Notes under the pieces: model-generated
Told to the model about the DNA's origin: nothing
The model's database searches: none
The model's input: only the letters and a program-made list of their open reading frames with translations
Source: Pseudomonadota bacterium
GTDB taxonomy: Bacteria > Myxococcota_A > Polyangia > Haliangiales > Haliangiaceae
Reading direction: 5' to 3'
Assembly (NCBI GenBank): GCA_023430775.1
Contig: JAEYYY010000717.1
Location: 1-24,635, forward strand
DNA: 24,635 bases
In this document: one piece after another, positions 1 to 6,992 of the stretch
How positions within the stretch are numbered: the stretch's first letter is position 1
How the letters are laid out: the number at the start of each line of letters is the position of its first letter
Translations under genes and position numbers: made by a program

Positions 1-681
1 GCCGCGCTGCGCGCCGACGATGCCGCCGAGCTGGCGAAGTTCCCGGCCGGTCCCGCGATCGCCGAGATCGAAGCGCGCGTGGTGCGCGAGCGGGCCCGGC
101 GTGCCACTCGGCGTCGCCGCCGTCTCGCGACGTTCGTCGGTGTGATCGGCACCGCATGCGTGCTGCTCATCGCCATGCGCGTGATCGGACGCGATGCTGG
201 AACCGAAGGACTGCCCGACGGACCCGAGGTGGTGCGTGCCAAGGGCAACGCCCGCGTCGTCGTCTATCGCAACGGCGGCGATCACGCGGAGCTGCTCGTC
301 GAGGACGCGCTGGTGAAGGCAGGCGACGTGCTGCAGATCCGCTACAAGCCGGAGAAGGCGAAGCACGGCGTGATCGCCTCGATCGATGGCGCCGGCGAGG
401 TCACGCTGCACTACCCCGCCAGCGAGCGCGGCTCGACGGCGCTGGCCAAGGAGACCACCTCGCTGCCCGACGCCTACGCGCTCGACGATGCACCGAGCTT
501 CGAGCGGTTCTTCTTCGTCACCGCCGATCACCCGATCGACGTGATCCGGACCCTCAACACGCTGCGCACGTTCGCCCAGCGTGGCGATAGCGCGACCGCC
601 GAGCCCGAGCTAGGTGAAGAGCTCGAGCAGTGGTCCCTCCGTCTTCGCAAACCCGCAACCAAGAAGGCCCCGACCCCATGA
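1..681 (+). CDS. ActD-like single-pass membrane protein, 5' end outside window
   Basis: The reading frame is open from the first base, so the real start lies upstream; the first in-frame GTG (position 79) is probably internal. A short basic cytoplasmic segment (run of Arg codons) precedes one hydrophobic segment of about 21 residues (encoded around 129-190). After that comes an extracytoplasmic domain with motifs such as GDVLQIRYKP, HGVIASIDG, VTLHYP and FERFFFVTA. From memory of the family, this pattern matches the ActD/DUF4384-type domain that often sits next to sigma factor and caspase-like genes in myxobacteria. Its TGA stop overlaps the ATG of the next gene (ATGA), so the two are translationally coupled. 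A role as membrane-anchored sensor or anti-sigma-like partner is inference. The missing N-terminus could carry a zinc-finger anti-sigma domain. Confidence 0.8.
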   Translation, partial: AALRADDAAELAKFPAGPAIAEIEARVVRERARRATRRRRRLATFVGVIGTACVLLIAMRVIGRDAGTEGLPDGPEVVRAKGNARVVVYRNGGDHAELLVEDALVKAGDVLQIRYKPEKAKHGVIASIDGAGEVTLHYPASERGSTALAKETTSLPDAYALDDAPSFERFFFVTADHPIDVIRTLNTLRTFAQRGDSATAEPELGEELEQWSLRLRKPATKKAPTP

Positions 682-2399
682 GGACCCCGATGACCTGGCA
701 GTTGATGCTGCTTTGCCTCGCAAGCATGCTGCTCGTCGCCGTGCTCGAGCGCTCGGCAAACGCGAAGACTCCGTCGAACCAGACGGTGTTGCGGCGCTAC
801 GCGCTCGTCATCGGTAGCAACACCGGTGGTGGCGCGAAGCGCGAGCGGCTGCGCTACGCCGGGCAGGACGCGACGAAGGTCGCCGACGTGCTGCGGCAGA
901 TCGGCGGCGTCGACAACACCGACCTCGCGCTGCTCAGCGAGCCGGACATCGCGTCGCTCGATCGCTCGATCGATACGCTGACCGCGCGGATCCGCGGCGA
1001 GCGCCGGAGAGGCCAGCGCATCGAGCTCGTCGTCTATTACTCGGGGCACGCCGACGAGACCGGCATCCTGCTCGGCGGCTCGCGCTACGACTACGGCAAG
1101 CTGCGCCAGCGCATCCGCGCGGTCCCCGCCGACGTCCACATCGCGATCGTCGATTCGTGCGCGTCGGGCTCGTTCACCCGCATCAAGGGTGGCACCAAGC
1201 GCCCGCCGTTCCTCCAGGACACGTCGAACCAGGTCGCCGGCTTCGCGTTCCTGTCGTCGAGCTCGGCCGATGAAGACGCCCAGGAATCGGATCGCATCGG
1301 CGCGTCGTTCTTCACCTACTTCTTCGTCGCCGGGCTGCGCGGTGCCGCCGATCGCAATCGCGACGGCAAGATCACGCTGACCGAGGCTTATCAGTTCTCG
1401 TACGAGCACACCCTCGGCCGCACGCAGAACACCACGCACGGGCCGCAGCACCCCGCGTACGACATGCACCTGTCGGGCACCGGTGATGTCGTGATCACCG
1501 ATCTGCGCACCACCGATACCGCGCTCGTGCTGCCGCCGGCGTTGAAGGGTCGGGTCACCGTCGTCGATCAAACCGGCCGCGTCGCCGTCGAGCTGGCGAA
1601 GGAAGCCGGCGAGCCGCTCAGCCTCGCGCTGCCGACCGAGACCTACACGATCCGGGTCGACAACAAGGATGGCGAGTTCATCGCCACCATCACGCTCGAC
1701 GGTCCCGGCGAGATCCAGTTCCAGGCCGGCGCGCTTCGTCGCGTCGCGCCGGGCGAGAAGACCGTGGCACGCGGCGCCGCCGAGATCGAGATCACCGGCG
1801 GCGATGATGATGATGACGACGACCGCGAACGCGACCCCTGGTACAAGGAGATCACGGCGGGCTTCGGCGGTGGCCTGCGCGTCGAGCGGCCGACCACGCG
1901 CAACGACTTCGACGCGCTGATCAACCTCGGCGGGACGATGCGCAACGTCAGCGGCCGGCCGGTGGTCGGCGTCGCCACCACCGGCGAGCTGTCGCTCGGC
2001 GCCACGGTCGGCGACAACACGCACTTCGCGTACGACATGCACCTCGGCTTCGGCCCGGGCGTGTTCCTCGGCAGCAACCTGCAGGTCGGCGCCACGATCG
2101 GCTTTGGCCTGTCGGGCATCACCGGCGGCGTGCTCGACTTCGCGTGGAAGGTGCCGACCGAGGCGTTCGTCGTGCTGCACCTGTCCGAGGAGCTCAAGCC
2201 GGTGGCGTACGTGCGCCAGACCTATCTGTGGTCGTCCGAGGCGCGGCAGAACGGATCGAAGTCGGCGAAGTGGGGCGACGAAGCGGAAGCCGGCGCCGGG
2301 TTGCGGTTCGGCGGCAAGCTCGACGGCTTCGTCTACGGCAGCGTGCGCGAGATGGCGAACGAGCGCTACTGGGGCGTCGGCCTCGGCGCGGTCCTCTAG
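678..2399 (+). CDS. Caspase-family (C14-like) protein with C-terminal beta-rich, probably outer-membrane, region
   Basis: Start ATG at 678 overlaps the upstream stop; an in-frame start at 630 would remove the signal peptide from the N-terminus. Residues 1-29 form a Sec signal peptide ending SANA. Residues 40-275 are a caspase-like fold: the catalytic His is in YYSGHADE (H124) and the catalytic Cys in DSCASGSF (C161). An EF-hand-like stretch DRNRDGKITLTEA lies near residues 225-236. Residues 285-370 look like a beta-sandwich. An Asp run (376-382) links to a Gly/aromatic-rich C-terminal half (about 388-573) with the alternating pattern of an outer-membrane barrel. Coupling to the ActD-like gene suggests one envelope module. 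The catalytic dyad is intact, so activity is expected; substrate is unknown. The barrel assignment is inference; the caspase call is firm. Confidence 0.88.
   Translation: MRTPMTWQLMLLCLASMLLVAVLERSANAKTPSNQTVLRRYALVIGSNTGGGAKRERLRYAGQDATKVADVLRQIGGVDNTDLALLSEPDIASLDRSIDTLTARIRGERRRGQRIELVVYYSGHADETGILLGGSRYDYGKLRQRIRAVPADVHIAIVDSCASGSFTRIKGGTKRPPFLQDTSNQVAGFAFLSSSSADEDAQESDRIGASFFTYFFVAGLRGAADRNRDGKITLTEAYQFSYEHTLGRTQNTTHGPQHPAYDMHLSGTGDVVITDLRTTDTALVLPPALKGRVTVVDQTGRVAVELAKEAGEPLSLALPTETYTIRVDNKDGEFIATITLDGPGEIQFQAGALRRVAPGEKTVARGAAEIEITGGDDDDDDDRERDPWYKEITAGFGGGLRVERPTTRNDFDALINLGGTMRNVSGRPVVGVATTGELSLGATVGDNTHFAYDMHLGFGPGVFLGSNLQVGATIGFGLSGITGGVLDFAWKVPTEAFVVLHLSEELKPVAYVRQTYLWSSEARQNGSKSAKWGDEAEAGAGLRFGGKLDGFVYGSVREMANERYWGVGLGAVL
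1803..1823 (+). repeat. GAT/GAC triplet run encoding poly-Asp linker
   Basis: Seven consecutive Asp codons (four GAT, then three GAC) separate the caspase/beta-sandwich part from the beta-rich C-terminal half. A run of GAT codons is unusual in this strongly GC3 genome and looks like slippage-type expansion. It may also bind calcium, which is speculation. Confidence 0.7.
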
Positions 2400-3337
2400 G
2401 CGAGGAGCTCGCGGCGGTGCTTCGACAGCTCCCGCCCCTTCGCGATCACTTCCTCGAGCGAGCCGCGCAGCTGCGCGAGCTGTGCGCCGATCGTGAGCAG
2501 CGCCTGGTCGGTGGATTCTTGCGCGCGCTTGATGCCGTCCTGCACCGACCAGTCCGAGAAGATGTTGTCGAACCAGACGTCGAGGAAGCGGTGGTGATCG
2601 GCAAGCACGGAGAGCTCGGCGCGGAGCCCGATGCCGAGATCGCGGAGCTCGCGCGAGAACACCGTGATCTCCGCCTGGGCGATGCCGGCGAGGTCGCGCG
2701 CCTGATCGATCTTGTGGCGCTTCTGCCAGCTGATCAGCATCGAGTCGCTGAACATGTCCCATGCACCCCAGTTGCGCGCGGAGCCGAGCACCTCGGCGAG
2801 CCGGGTCAACGTGCTGTGGGCGCGAGCGCCGGCATCGAGCGCCTCCTCGAGCTCGCGGCCGGTGCGCTGGAGCTTGCCGAGCTCCTCGCCGACGTCGGCG
2901 AGCTGCTTCGCGATCGGGCTGTTGCTCGCGATCAACACCGCTTGCTTGCCGGCGCGCGCGACCTCGAGCTCGGCCTCGGCATTCGCGAGCTCGGTGATCC
3001 GCGACGACAGCGTGGCGACCTCTCCCCGCAGGCGGTCGCGGAGCACCGTGACCTCGACGAGCTTGATCTCGGCCATCGCGGCCTCCTTCTGCTCGCGCGT
3101 CAGCCGGCCCTCGCGATCGGCGAACACGTCGTAGAGAAACGCCCACACGCCGCGCTCGTAGCGCTGGACGTCCTTCTGTTCCTTCGCGTGCACGTCGGTC
3201 CATGCCGCGACGTCCTTCTCGGCCTCGTCGAGATCCGGCTGGAGCGCGTCGCGGACTTTGGTCAGCCGTTCGCGCTCCGCGAGGCGGTCCATCGCGGCGC
3301 GCAGCTTGTCATCGGCGATCTCGAGCTGGCTCCCCAT
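2396..3337 (-). CDS. Coiled-coil protein of unknown function, partner of upstream VWA gene
   Basis: A 313-residue protein, rich in Glu/Lys/Arg/Leu/Ala, with no signal peptide or membrane segment, so probably cytoplasmic. Residues about 1-175 are long heptad-rich helices. The C-terminal part contains NWGAWDM, KIDQAR and FLDVWFDNIFSDWSVQ, a Trp-rich pattern that I recall from an uncharacterised coiled-coil family widespread in Firmicutes; I cannot verify that here. It follows the VWA gene on the same strand after a 38-bp gap that holds a perfect 14-bp palindrome (3355-3368) and a TAGGCT hexamer (3344-3349) six bases before the ATG, suggesting its own leaderless promoter. Its stop shares the CTAG at 2396-2399 with the convergent caspase gene. 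Function unknown. Confidence 0.8.
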   Translation of the reverse strand: MGSQLEIADDKLRAAMDRLAERERLTKVRDALQPDLDEAEKDVAAWTDVHAKEQKDVQRYERGVWAFLYDVFADREGRLTREQKEAAMAEIKLVEVTVLRDRLRGEVATLSSRITELANAEAELEVARAGKQAVLIASNSPIAKQLADVGEELGKLQRTGRELEEALDAGARAHSTLTRLAEVLGSARNWGAWDMFSDSMLISWQKRHKIDQARDLAGIAQAEITVFSRELRDLGIGLRAELSVLADHHRFLDVWFDNIFSDWSVQDGIKRAQESTDQALLTIGAQLAQLRGSLEEVIAKGRELSKHRRELLA

Positions 3338-3343
3338 CGCGCG

Positions 3344-3349
3344 AGCCTA
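3344..3349 (-). promoter_or_regulatory. -10-like hexamer TAGGCT, leaderless-type, for coiled-coil gene
   Basis: On the minus strand TAGGCT ends 6 nt before the ATG at 3337. No Shine-Dalgarno sequence lies between. The spacing fits transcription starting at or next to the start codon. No clear -35 is visible. Confidence 0.5.
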
Positions 3350-3354
3350 GCAAA

Positions 3355-3368
3355 GTTGCCCGGGCAAC
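3355..3368. promoter_or_regulatory. Perfect 14-bp palindrome, operator or weak terminator hairpin
   Basis: GTTGCCCGGGCAAC is a perfect inverted repeat in the 38-bp gap between the VWA stop and the coiled-coil start. On the minus strand it is followed by TTTGC, a very short T run, so it could be a weak intrinsic terminator or attenuator. It also lies just upstream of the TAGGCT hexamer, where a repressor or activator could bind. Confidence 0.45.
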
Positions 3369-3375
3369 CGCCTCG

Positions 3376-4176
3376 CTACAGGTCGGTTGCCGCGAGCAGG
3401 CGGCGCCGGCGCAGCCGCATCATGCCGCTGTGGATGTCGCGCTCCTCGACGCGCAGCGCCTTCGCGAGCAGCTCCGTCTTCGACGGCACCCAGTCGTTGT
3501 CGGTGGCCGGCTCGGGCACGATCACGCCCTCGCGCAGCCGCGACAGCAGCTTGGTGTCGAGCTCGATGTCGGCGAGCAGCGTCGAGGCGATGGTCTCGAC
3601 CAGCGCGATCGCGCCGTGCGTGGTCTCGTGATAGCCGCCGCCGGTCGAGATCGACAGCCGCTGGAACGACGACGCGAGCAGCTTGTCGCCCGGCCGCATC
3701 GACAGCGCGTGGACGAACACACCCTCGGTCTCGAGCTTGTTCGCCATGTCATCGATCGTGTAGCCGGTCGGATCCTTCGGCAGCGAGTCGCCTGCGCAGC
3801 CGACACCGTGCGGCGGGGCATCGCCGACGAGCAGGATCACGCGGTAGCTACCGGGAGCCCACGCCAGCGCGAGACACGCATCGAGCCCGGTGTAGACGGC
3901 CTCGGGCGCGTCGCCGCCGCCGCTGACCGCGAGCTTGCCGATCGACGCCTGCACCTTCTCGAGGTCGGCCTCGAGCGGGTAGACCTCGAGCAGCTTGTCG
4001 CCATCGCAGTGGTCGCGATAGCCGACGATCGCGACGCGCAGGCCGCCGTGGAGCTTGGTGGCAAGCTCGCGCAGCACGCTCGTCATCTGCTGCTTCGCGG
4101 CCGCGATGAACCCCGACATGCTCGACGTCAGGTCGACGCAGAAGACGAGATCGAGCTTCGACAACAGCTGCAGCAT
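3376..4176 (-). CDS. von Willebrand factor A (VWA) domain protein
   Basis: The 266-residue product starts at ATG 4176, chosen because GGAGG lies 6 nt upstream (4183-4187); a start at 4215 would add 13 arginine-rich residues upstream of that site. The VWA domain occupies almost the whole first 205 residues. The MIDAS metal site is visible as DLTSS (D15, T17, S19), and further typical motifs are GGGDAPEAVYTGLDA (87-101) and LVGDAPPHG (116-124, D119). VFVHALSM is the last core strand. The 60-residue tail is Arg-rich (RLRRRR near 254-259). There is no signal peptide, so it is probably cytoplasmic. It is the first gene of a pair with the coiled-coil gene, and a protein-protein interaction role with Mg2+-dependent binding is likely. 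The partner and process are unknown. Confidence 0.88.
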   Translation of the reverse strand: MLQLLSKLDLVFCVDLTSSMSGFIAAAKQQMTSVLRELATKLHGGLRVAIVGYRDHCDGDKLLEVYPLEADLEKVQASIGKLAVSGGGDAPEAVYTGLDACLALAWAPGSYRVILLVGDAPPHGVGCAGDSLPKDPTGYTIDDMANKLETEGVFVHALSMRPGDKLLASSFQRLSISTGGGYHETTHGAIALVETIASTLLADIELDTKLLSRLREGVIVPEPATDNDWVPSKTELLAKALRVEERDIHSGMMRLRRRRLLAATDL

Positions 4177-4182
4177 GGCTTG

Positions 4183-4187
4183 CCTCC
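4183..4187 (-). promoter_or_regulatory. Strong Shine-Dalgarno site of the VWA gene
   Basis: GGAGG on the minus strand sits 6 nt before ATG 4176. It fixes the start against the upstream ATG at 4215 and contrasts with many neighbouring genes that lack such a site. Confidence 0.7.
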
Positions 4188-4298
4188 AAGACCGGGAACC
4201 GCGACGCGAGAGCATCCGCAGTCCCGAGGGTCACGCAGGCTAGGGGATGTTCCGGGATCCGGCAAGCGAGCGAGAAAGCTTCGCAGCCCGATCGGCCG

Positions 4299-4799
4299 GT
4301 GGACCAGCGCCCCGGCGATGGCCACATCGAGTCCATGCAAGGACTTGCCGAGGAGGAGAAGCGGTCGCTGGCCGATGCGCTCAACGAGCTCGAGGCTGCG
4401 AAGCAGCGCGTCGTGCGCGATGCGAAGATCGCCAGCGATGACATGAAGAAGCAGCTCGTCGAGGCACTCCTGCCGGTGCTCGACAACCTCGATCGGACGA
4501 TCGCGGCCGCCGAGGCGAGCGGCGATTCACCAGCCGTCGTCGAGGGTGTGCGGCTGGTCCGCTCGCAGCTCGAAGGCGTGCTGCGGGGCTACGGGGTCGA
4601 GCGGATCGACGCGCTCGACCGCGAGTTCGATCCGGCGCTCCACGATGCGATCGCGACGACGCCGGTGCCTTCCGTGGCGCTCCACGACACCGTGGTGGAG
4701 CAGATCGTGCCCGGCTATCGCTTCAACGGGTCGCTGCTACGTCCCGCGAGGGTCGTGGTCGGCCGCGCGCAGATGGCTGCCGAAGGCGCGTTTGCTTAG
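4299..4799 (+). CDS. grpE: GrpE-like nucleotide exchange factor
   Basis: A 166-residue protein with the GrpE layout: an N-terminal acidic helical coiled coil (about 12-60), then the core LVEALLPVLDNLDRTI, and the C-terminal beta domain with FDPALHDAI, VVEQIVPGYRFNGSLLRPARVVVG (about 110-157). GrpE releases ADP from DnaK in the cytoplasm. The start is uncertain: GTG 4299 is used here; ATG 4335 would remove 12 residues and neither has a good Shine-Dalgarno site. The N-terminal acidic extension is short compared with common GrpE proteins. No dnaK or dnaJ is visible nearby, so this may be a second, dedicated GrpE paralogue. No CIRCE element was seen in the 122-bp upstream gap. The stop overlaps the stop of the convergent gene. 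Confidence 0.85.
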   Translation: MDQRPGDGHIESMQGLAEEEKRSLADALNELEAAKQRVVRDAKIASDDMKKQLVEALLPVLDNLDRTIAAAEASGDSPAVVEGVRLVRSQLEGVLRGYGVERIDALDREFDPALHDAIATTPVPSVALHDTVVEQIVPGYRFNGSLLRPARVVVGRAQMAAEGAFA

Positions 4800-6406
4800 G
4801 GCGCGGTGATCTCGCGGACGCTGCCGCGCTTGTAGATCAGGCCGCCGCTCGACACGCCGTCGCTGCGGAAATAGACGCTGATGTTCGGGCGGCCGGTCTC
4901 GGAGCTCGCGCGCGTCGGCGAGGCGGTGAGCTTCGCGGCCGGATCGACGCCGCTCTTGCACGCGGTGCCGCCGACGCCGAAGTTGCTGCCGTTGTCGACG
5001 TGCTCGTTGAGCTTGACCCAGGTGCCGCCGTTCAGACCGTCGGTGGTGTCGAGGTAGAGCTCCTGCTTGACGTTGCCGTCGGGCAGGTCGTAGACGACGT
5101 GCTTGTAGCCGATCCACTGGTTCTTCGGCATGCCGCCGCTCCACTGCGTCTTGTTCATGATCGCCTTCGACGACGGATGCTTGGTCTCCTTCTCGAAGTC
5201 GATGTGGCCGTCGTAGCGCATGCGCGCCGCGTAGCCGCGGGTGTCGCAACCGTTGACGTCCTCGTCGCCGATCGTGCCGTGGTTGGTGCGGGCGAGCGCG
5301 ACCATGCCGCCGTACGCGATGCTCGAGTCCGCGACGCGCTTGAAGTACATCGTGATCTCGACGTTGCGCCACTGATCCTGGAGCGCGGGATCGTGGATGT
5401 ACATGCGCGGCGTCGAGCCGCTGATCTTCAGCTGACCCTGACCGTCGACCTGGTAGCTCGCGTTGCCGTGATCGGCATCGAACCACGGATCGTTCGGATC
5501 GTTGCCGTCGAACGAGCGCGCGCCGCCGGTGTGCCACTTCGAGACCCAGTGCTTGCCGCCGCCGAGCGTCGGGTAGAGCTGCTTGATGCCGAACGCGTCG
5601 GTGCCGGGCGTGGTCGGCGGCGGTGGCGGTGGCGGCGTGTCGGTGCCCGCGTAGTTATCGGTGACCGAGAACCACGCCTTGTTGCCGGCGGCGTCGGTCG
5701 CGCGTGCCGTGATCTTGTGCGAGCCGGTCGTCGCGATCGACAGCGAAGCCGTCCACGTCGACCAGTTGTTCGGAGACACCGGGGTCGCGGGGACGTAGGC
5801 GCCGCCGTCGATCGTCAGCTCGACCTTCGCGACGCGCTGGTTGTCGGTCGCCGTGCCGGCCACCGCGACGGTACCGACGGGCAACGTCAGCGACGTCTGC
5901 GGCTGGGTGACGCGAACGACCGGCGCCACGGTATCGGCGCCGGGGTGGACGCGCAGCTCGGTGACGCTCGCCCACTTGTTCTCGGTGTTGCCGTTGACGA
6001 TCGCGCGCACGTAACGCGCGTCGGTGATCGGGAACGTGTACGCCTCGAGGTTCGTGGTGTCGCCACTGCTGACGTCCGTGTGGACGCGCGTGAACGTGGT
6101 GCCGTCCTTCGACACCGCGATGTCGAACTCCGACGAGCGCGACGTGCCCGCATACCACGCGAGCGACACGCCGCCGATCGGTTTGACGCTCCCGAGGTCG
6201 GCCTGGATCCACGAGCCGATGCCGAGACACGACCATCTCGTAGCGAGACTGGCGTCGAGAACATTCGCAGCGGGATTGCCCGATTCGGCGCCGCTCGCGA
6301 TCACCGAAGCGATCGACAGCGTGGCGAGCTCCGAGGACACATCCTCGATCTCTTCAGATTCAGTGCACGACAGCGATAGCAGTGCGCACACGGCGCACGC
6401 CTTCAT
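4796..6406 (-). CDS. Secreted lipoprotein with discoidin (F5/8 type C), Ig-like and lectin/lyase-like domains
   Basis: Start ATG 6406 is chosen because the signal peptide begins there and GGTGG lies 4 nt upstream; ATG 6418 is an alternative. Cys14 ends a hydrophobic stretch (LLSLSC), a non-ideal lipobox, followed by an acidic segment with SSELATLS. Residues 31-156 form a discoidin/CBM32-like domain (NVLDASLATRWSC, WIQADLG, YVRAIVNG, VTELRVH). Residues 158-250 are an Ig-like domain. A Pro-rich linker (258-263) leads to a 270-residue C-terminal domain with WVSKW, PRMYIHD, NVEITMYFKR and WIGYKHVVYD; this looks like a concanavalin-A-like jelly-roll, possibly a polysaccharide lyase or binding module, but I do not recognise its family. 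Probable role: binding or cutting extracellular glycans. Gene is alone on its strand. Confidence 0.82.
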   Translation of the reverse strand: MKACAVCALLSLSCTESEEIEDVSSELATLSIASVIASGAESGNPAANVLDASLATRWSCLGIGSWIQADLGSVKPIGGVSLAWYAGTSRSSEFDIAVSKDGTTFTRVHTDVSSGDTTNLEAYTFPITDARYVRAIVNGNTENKWASVTELRVHPGADTVAPVVRVTQPQTSLTLPVGTVAVAGTATDNQRVAKVELTIDGGAYVPATPVSPNNWSTWTASLSIATTGSHKITARATDAAGNKAWFSVTDNYAGTDTPPPPPPPTTPGTDAFGIKQLYPTLGGGKHWVSKWHTGGARSFDGNDPNDPWFDADHGNASYQVDGQGQLKISGSTPRMYIHDPALQDQWRNVEITMYFKRVADSSIAYGGMVALARTNHGTIGDEDVNGCDTRGYAARMRYDGHIDFEKETKHPSSKAIMNKTQWSGGMPKNQWIGYKHVVYDLPDGNVKQELYLDTTDGLNGGTWVKLNEHVDNGSNFGVGGTACKSGVDPAAKLTASPTRASSETGRPNISVYFRSDGVSSGGLIYKRGSVREITAP

Positions 6407-6503
6407 GGTTCCACCCATGGCCAAACAGCAACACGCGTGCGCCGTCGTCACAATTGGACGAAATCGCAGCGCTTCGCGCCTGTAGGCTGGCCCACGGCGA
6501 CCG

Positions 6504-6527
6504 ATCGAGGAGGACCGGGTCCTCGAT
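6504..6527. other. Nested inverted repeats in the 293-bp gap 6407-6699
   Basis: ATCGAGGA (6504-6511) pairs with TCCTCGAT (6520-6527), and GAGGAC (6510-6515) can instead pair with GTCCTC (6519-6524), so two alternative hairpins compete. The rest of the gap holds a GGAGGAG run at 6599-6605, a 7-A run at 6657-6663 and the hexamer before the zinc-ribbon gene. No gene is supported in 6407-6685. Confidence 0.35.
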
Positions 6528-6685
6528 GCGCGGTCTTCTGATCGCGATCGGCTCCTCGCGGCTCGCGCCACCGACCAAGCTGCCGCGAACACACGATCGG
6601 AGGAGCAGGATGTGGGTGTCGCTGCGCTCGTCGATCGCGGACCGATCACGGCCGGCAAAAAAACCGCGCTGTCAGACCCCCGAGA

Positions 6686-6691
6686 TAGCGT
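6686..6691 (+). promoter_or_regulatory. -10-like hexamer TAGCGT, leaderless-type, for zinc-ribbon gene
   Basis: TAGCGT ends 8 nt before ATG 6700, with no Shine-Dalgarno site between. An A-rich run lies about 23-30 bp upstream. No -35 consensus is visible. Confidence 0.45.
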
Positions 6692-6699
6692 TGCCGATC

Positions 6700-6897
6700 A
6701 TGAACTCGTTCCCACGCGGCTCGTTGCCGCCCACCGAGCTCGAGAAGCTCCTCGGCCCGCGTCCCGCCCCCGGCGAGGCACCGAAGAGCAAGTGCGATCT
6801 GTCGAGCACCTGCCCGACGTGCGGCACCATCATGCAGCCCGAGCACGCGCACTATCGCTGCCTGAAGTGCGGCTACCGCGATTCCTGCTGCTTCTAA
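6700..6897 (+). CDS. Small zinc-ribbon protein (65 aa)
   Basis: The product has a Pro-rich N-terminal half and a zinc ribbon: C38-P-T-C41-G and C54-L-K-C57-G, with C32 before and a DSCCF end (C63, C64). Similar ribbons end some small bacterial proteins and the vitamin-B12-type ribonucleotide reductase tail; the DSCC ending is one I associate with a small conserved family, not confirmed here. Start choice: ATG 6700 has TAGCGT at leaderless spacing. An in-frame ATG at 6610 has an excellent GGAGG 6 nt upstream and would add 30 residues, but that extension uses codons such as ATA, AAA and CGA that are rare in this window, so I prefer 6700. Role unknown; metal or nucleic-acid binding is plausible. 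Confidence 0.72.
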   Translation: MNSFPRGSLPPTELEKLLGPRPAPGEAPKSKCDLSSTCPTCGTIMQPEHAHYRCLKCGYRDSCCF

Positions 6898-6904
6898 GGC
6901 GAGC

Positions 6905-6920
6905 GCAACCAACTGGTTGC
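6905..6920. other. 16-bp inverted repeat after the zinc-ribbon gene
   Basis: GCAACCAACTGGTTGC begins 8 bp after the stop codon and can fold as a 6-bp stem with an AACT loop. No T run follows, so an intrinsic terminator is unlikely; it may be a factor-binding site in the 95-bp gap before the next gene. Confidence 0.35.
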
Positions 6921-6992
6921 ACTGCTGATTGTCAGCAAGTTTACCGGCCGTCACGTTGACCCACTCGCGCCTGGTCGCCGACGCTAGGCACG

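Noticed and set aside
528..3203. 891-codon minus-strand open frame
   Set aside because: It overlaps the caspase gene in antisense and the coiled-coil gene out of frame; the translation is Arg/Ala-rich with no recognisable motif.
4177..4298. Heat-shock operator (CIRCE) upstream of grpE
   Set aside because: No TTAGCACTC/GAGTGCTAA inverted repeat is present.
6610..6699. Earlier start at 6610 for the zinc-ribbon gene, with a strong GGAGG upstream
   Set aside because: The extra 30 codons use rare AT-rich codons and show no conserved pattern. Not excluded; it could also be a short leader peptide frame.
6905..6920. Intrinsic terminator after the zinc-ribbon gene
   Set aside because: The hairpin is not followed by a T run.
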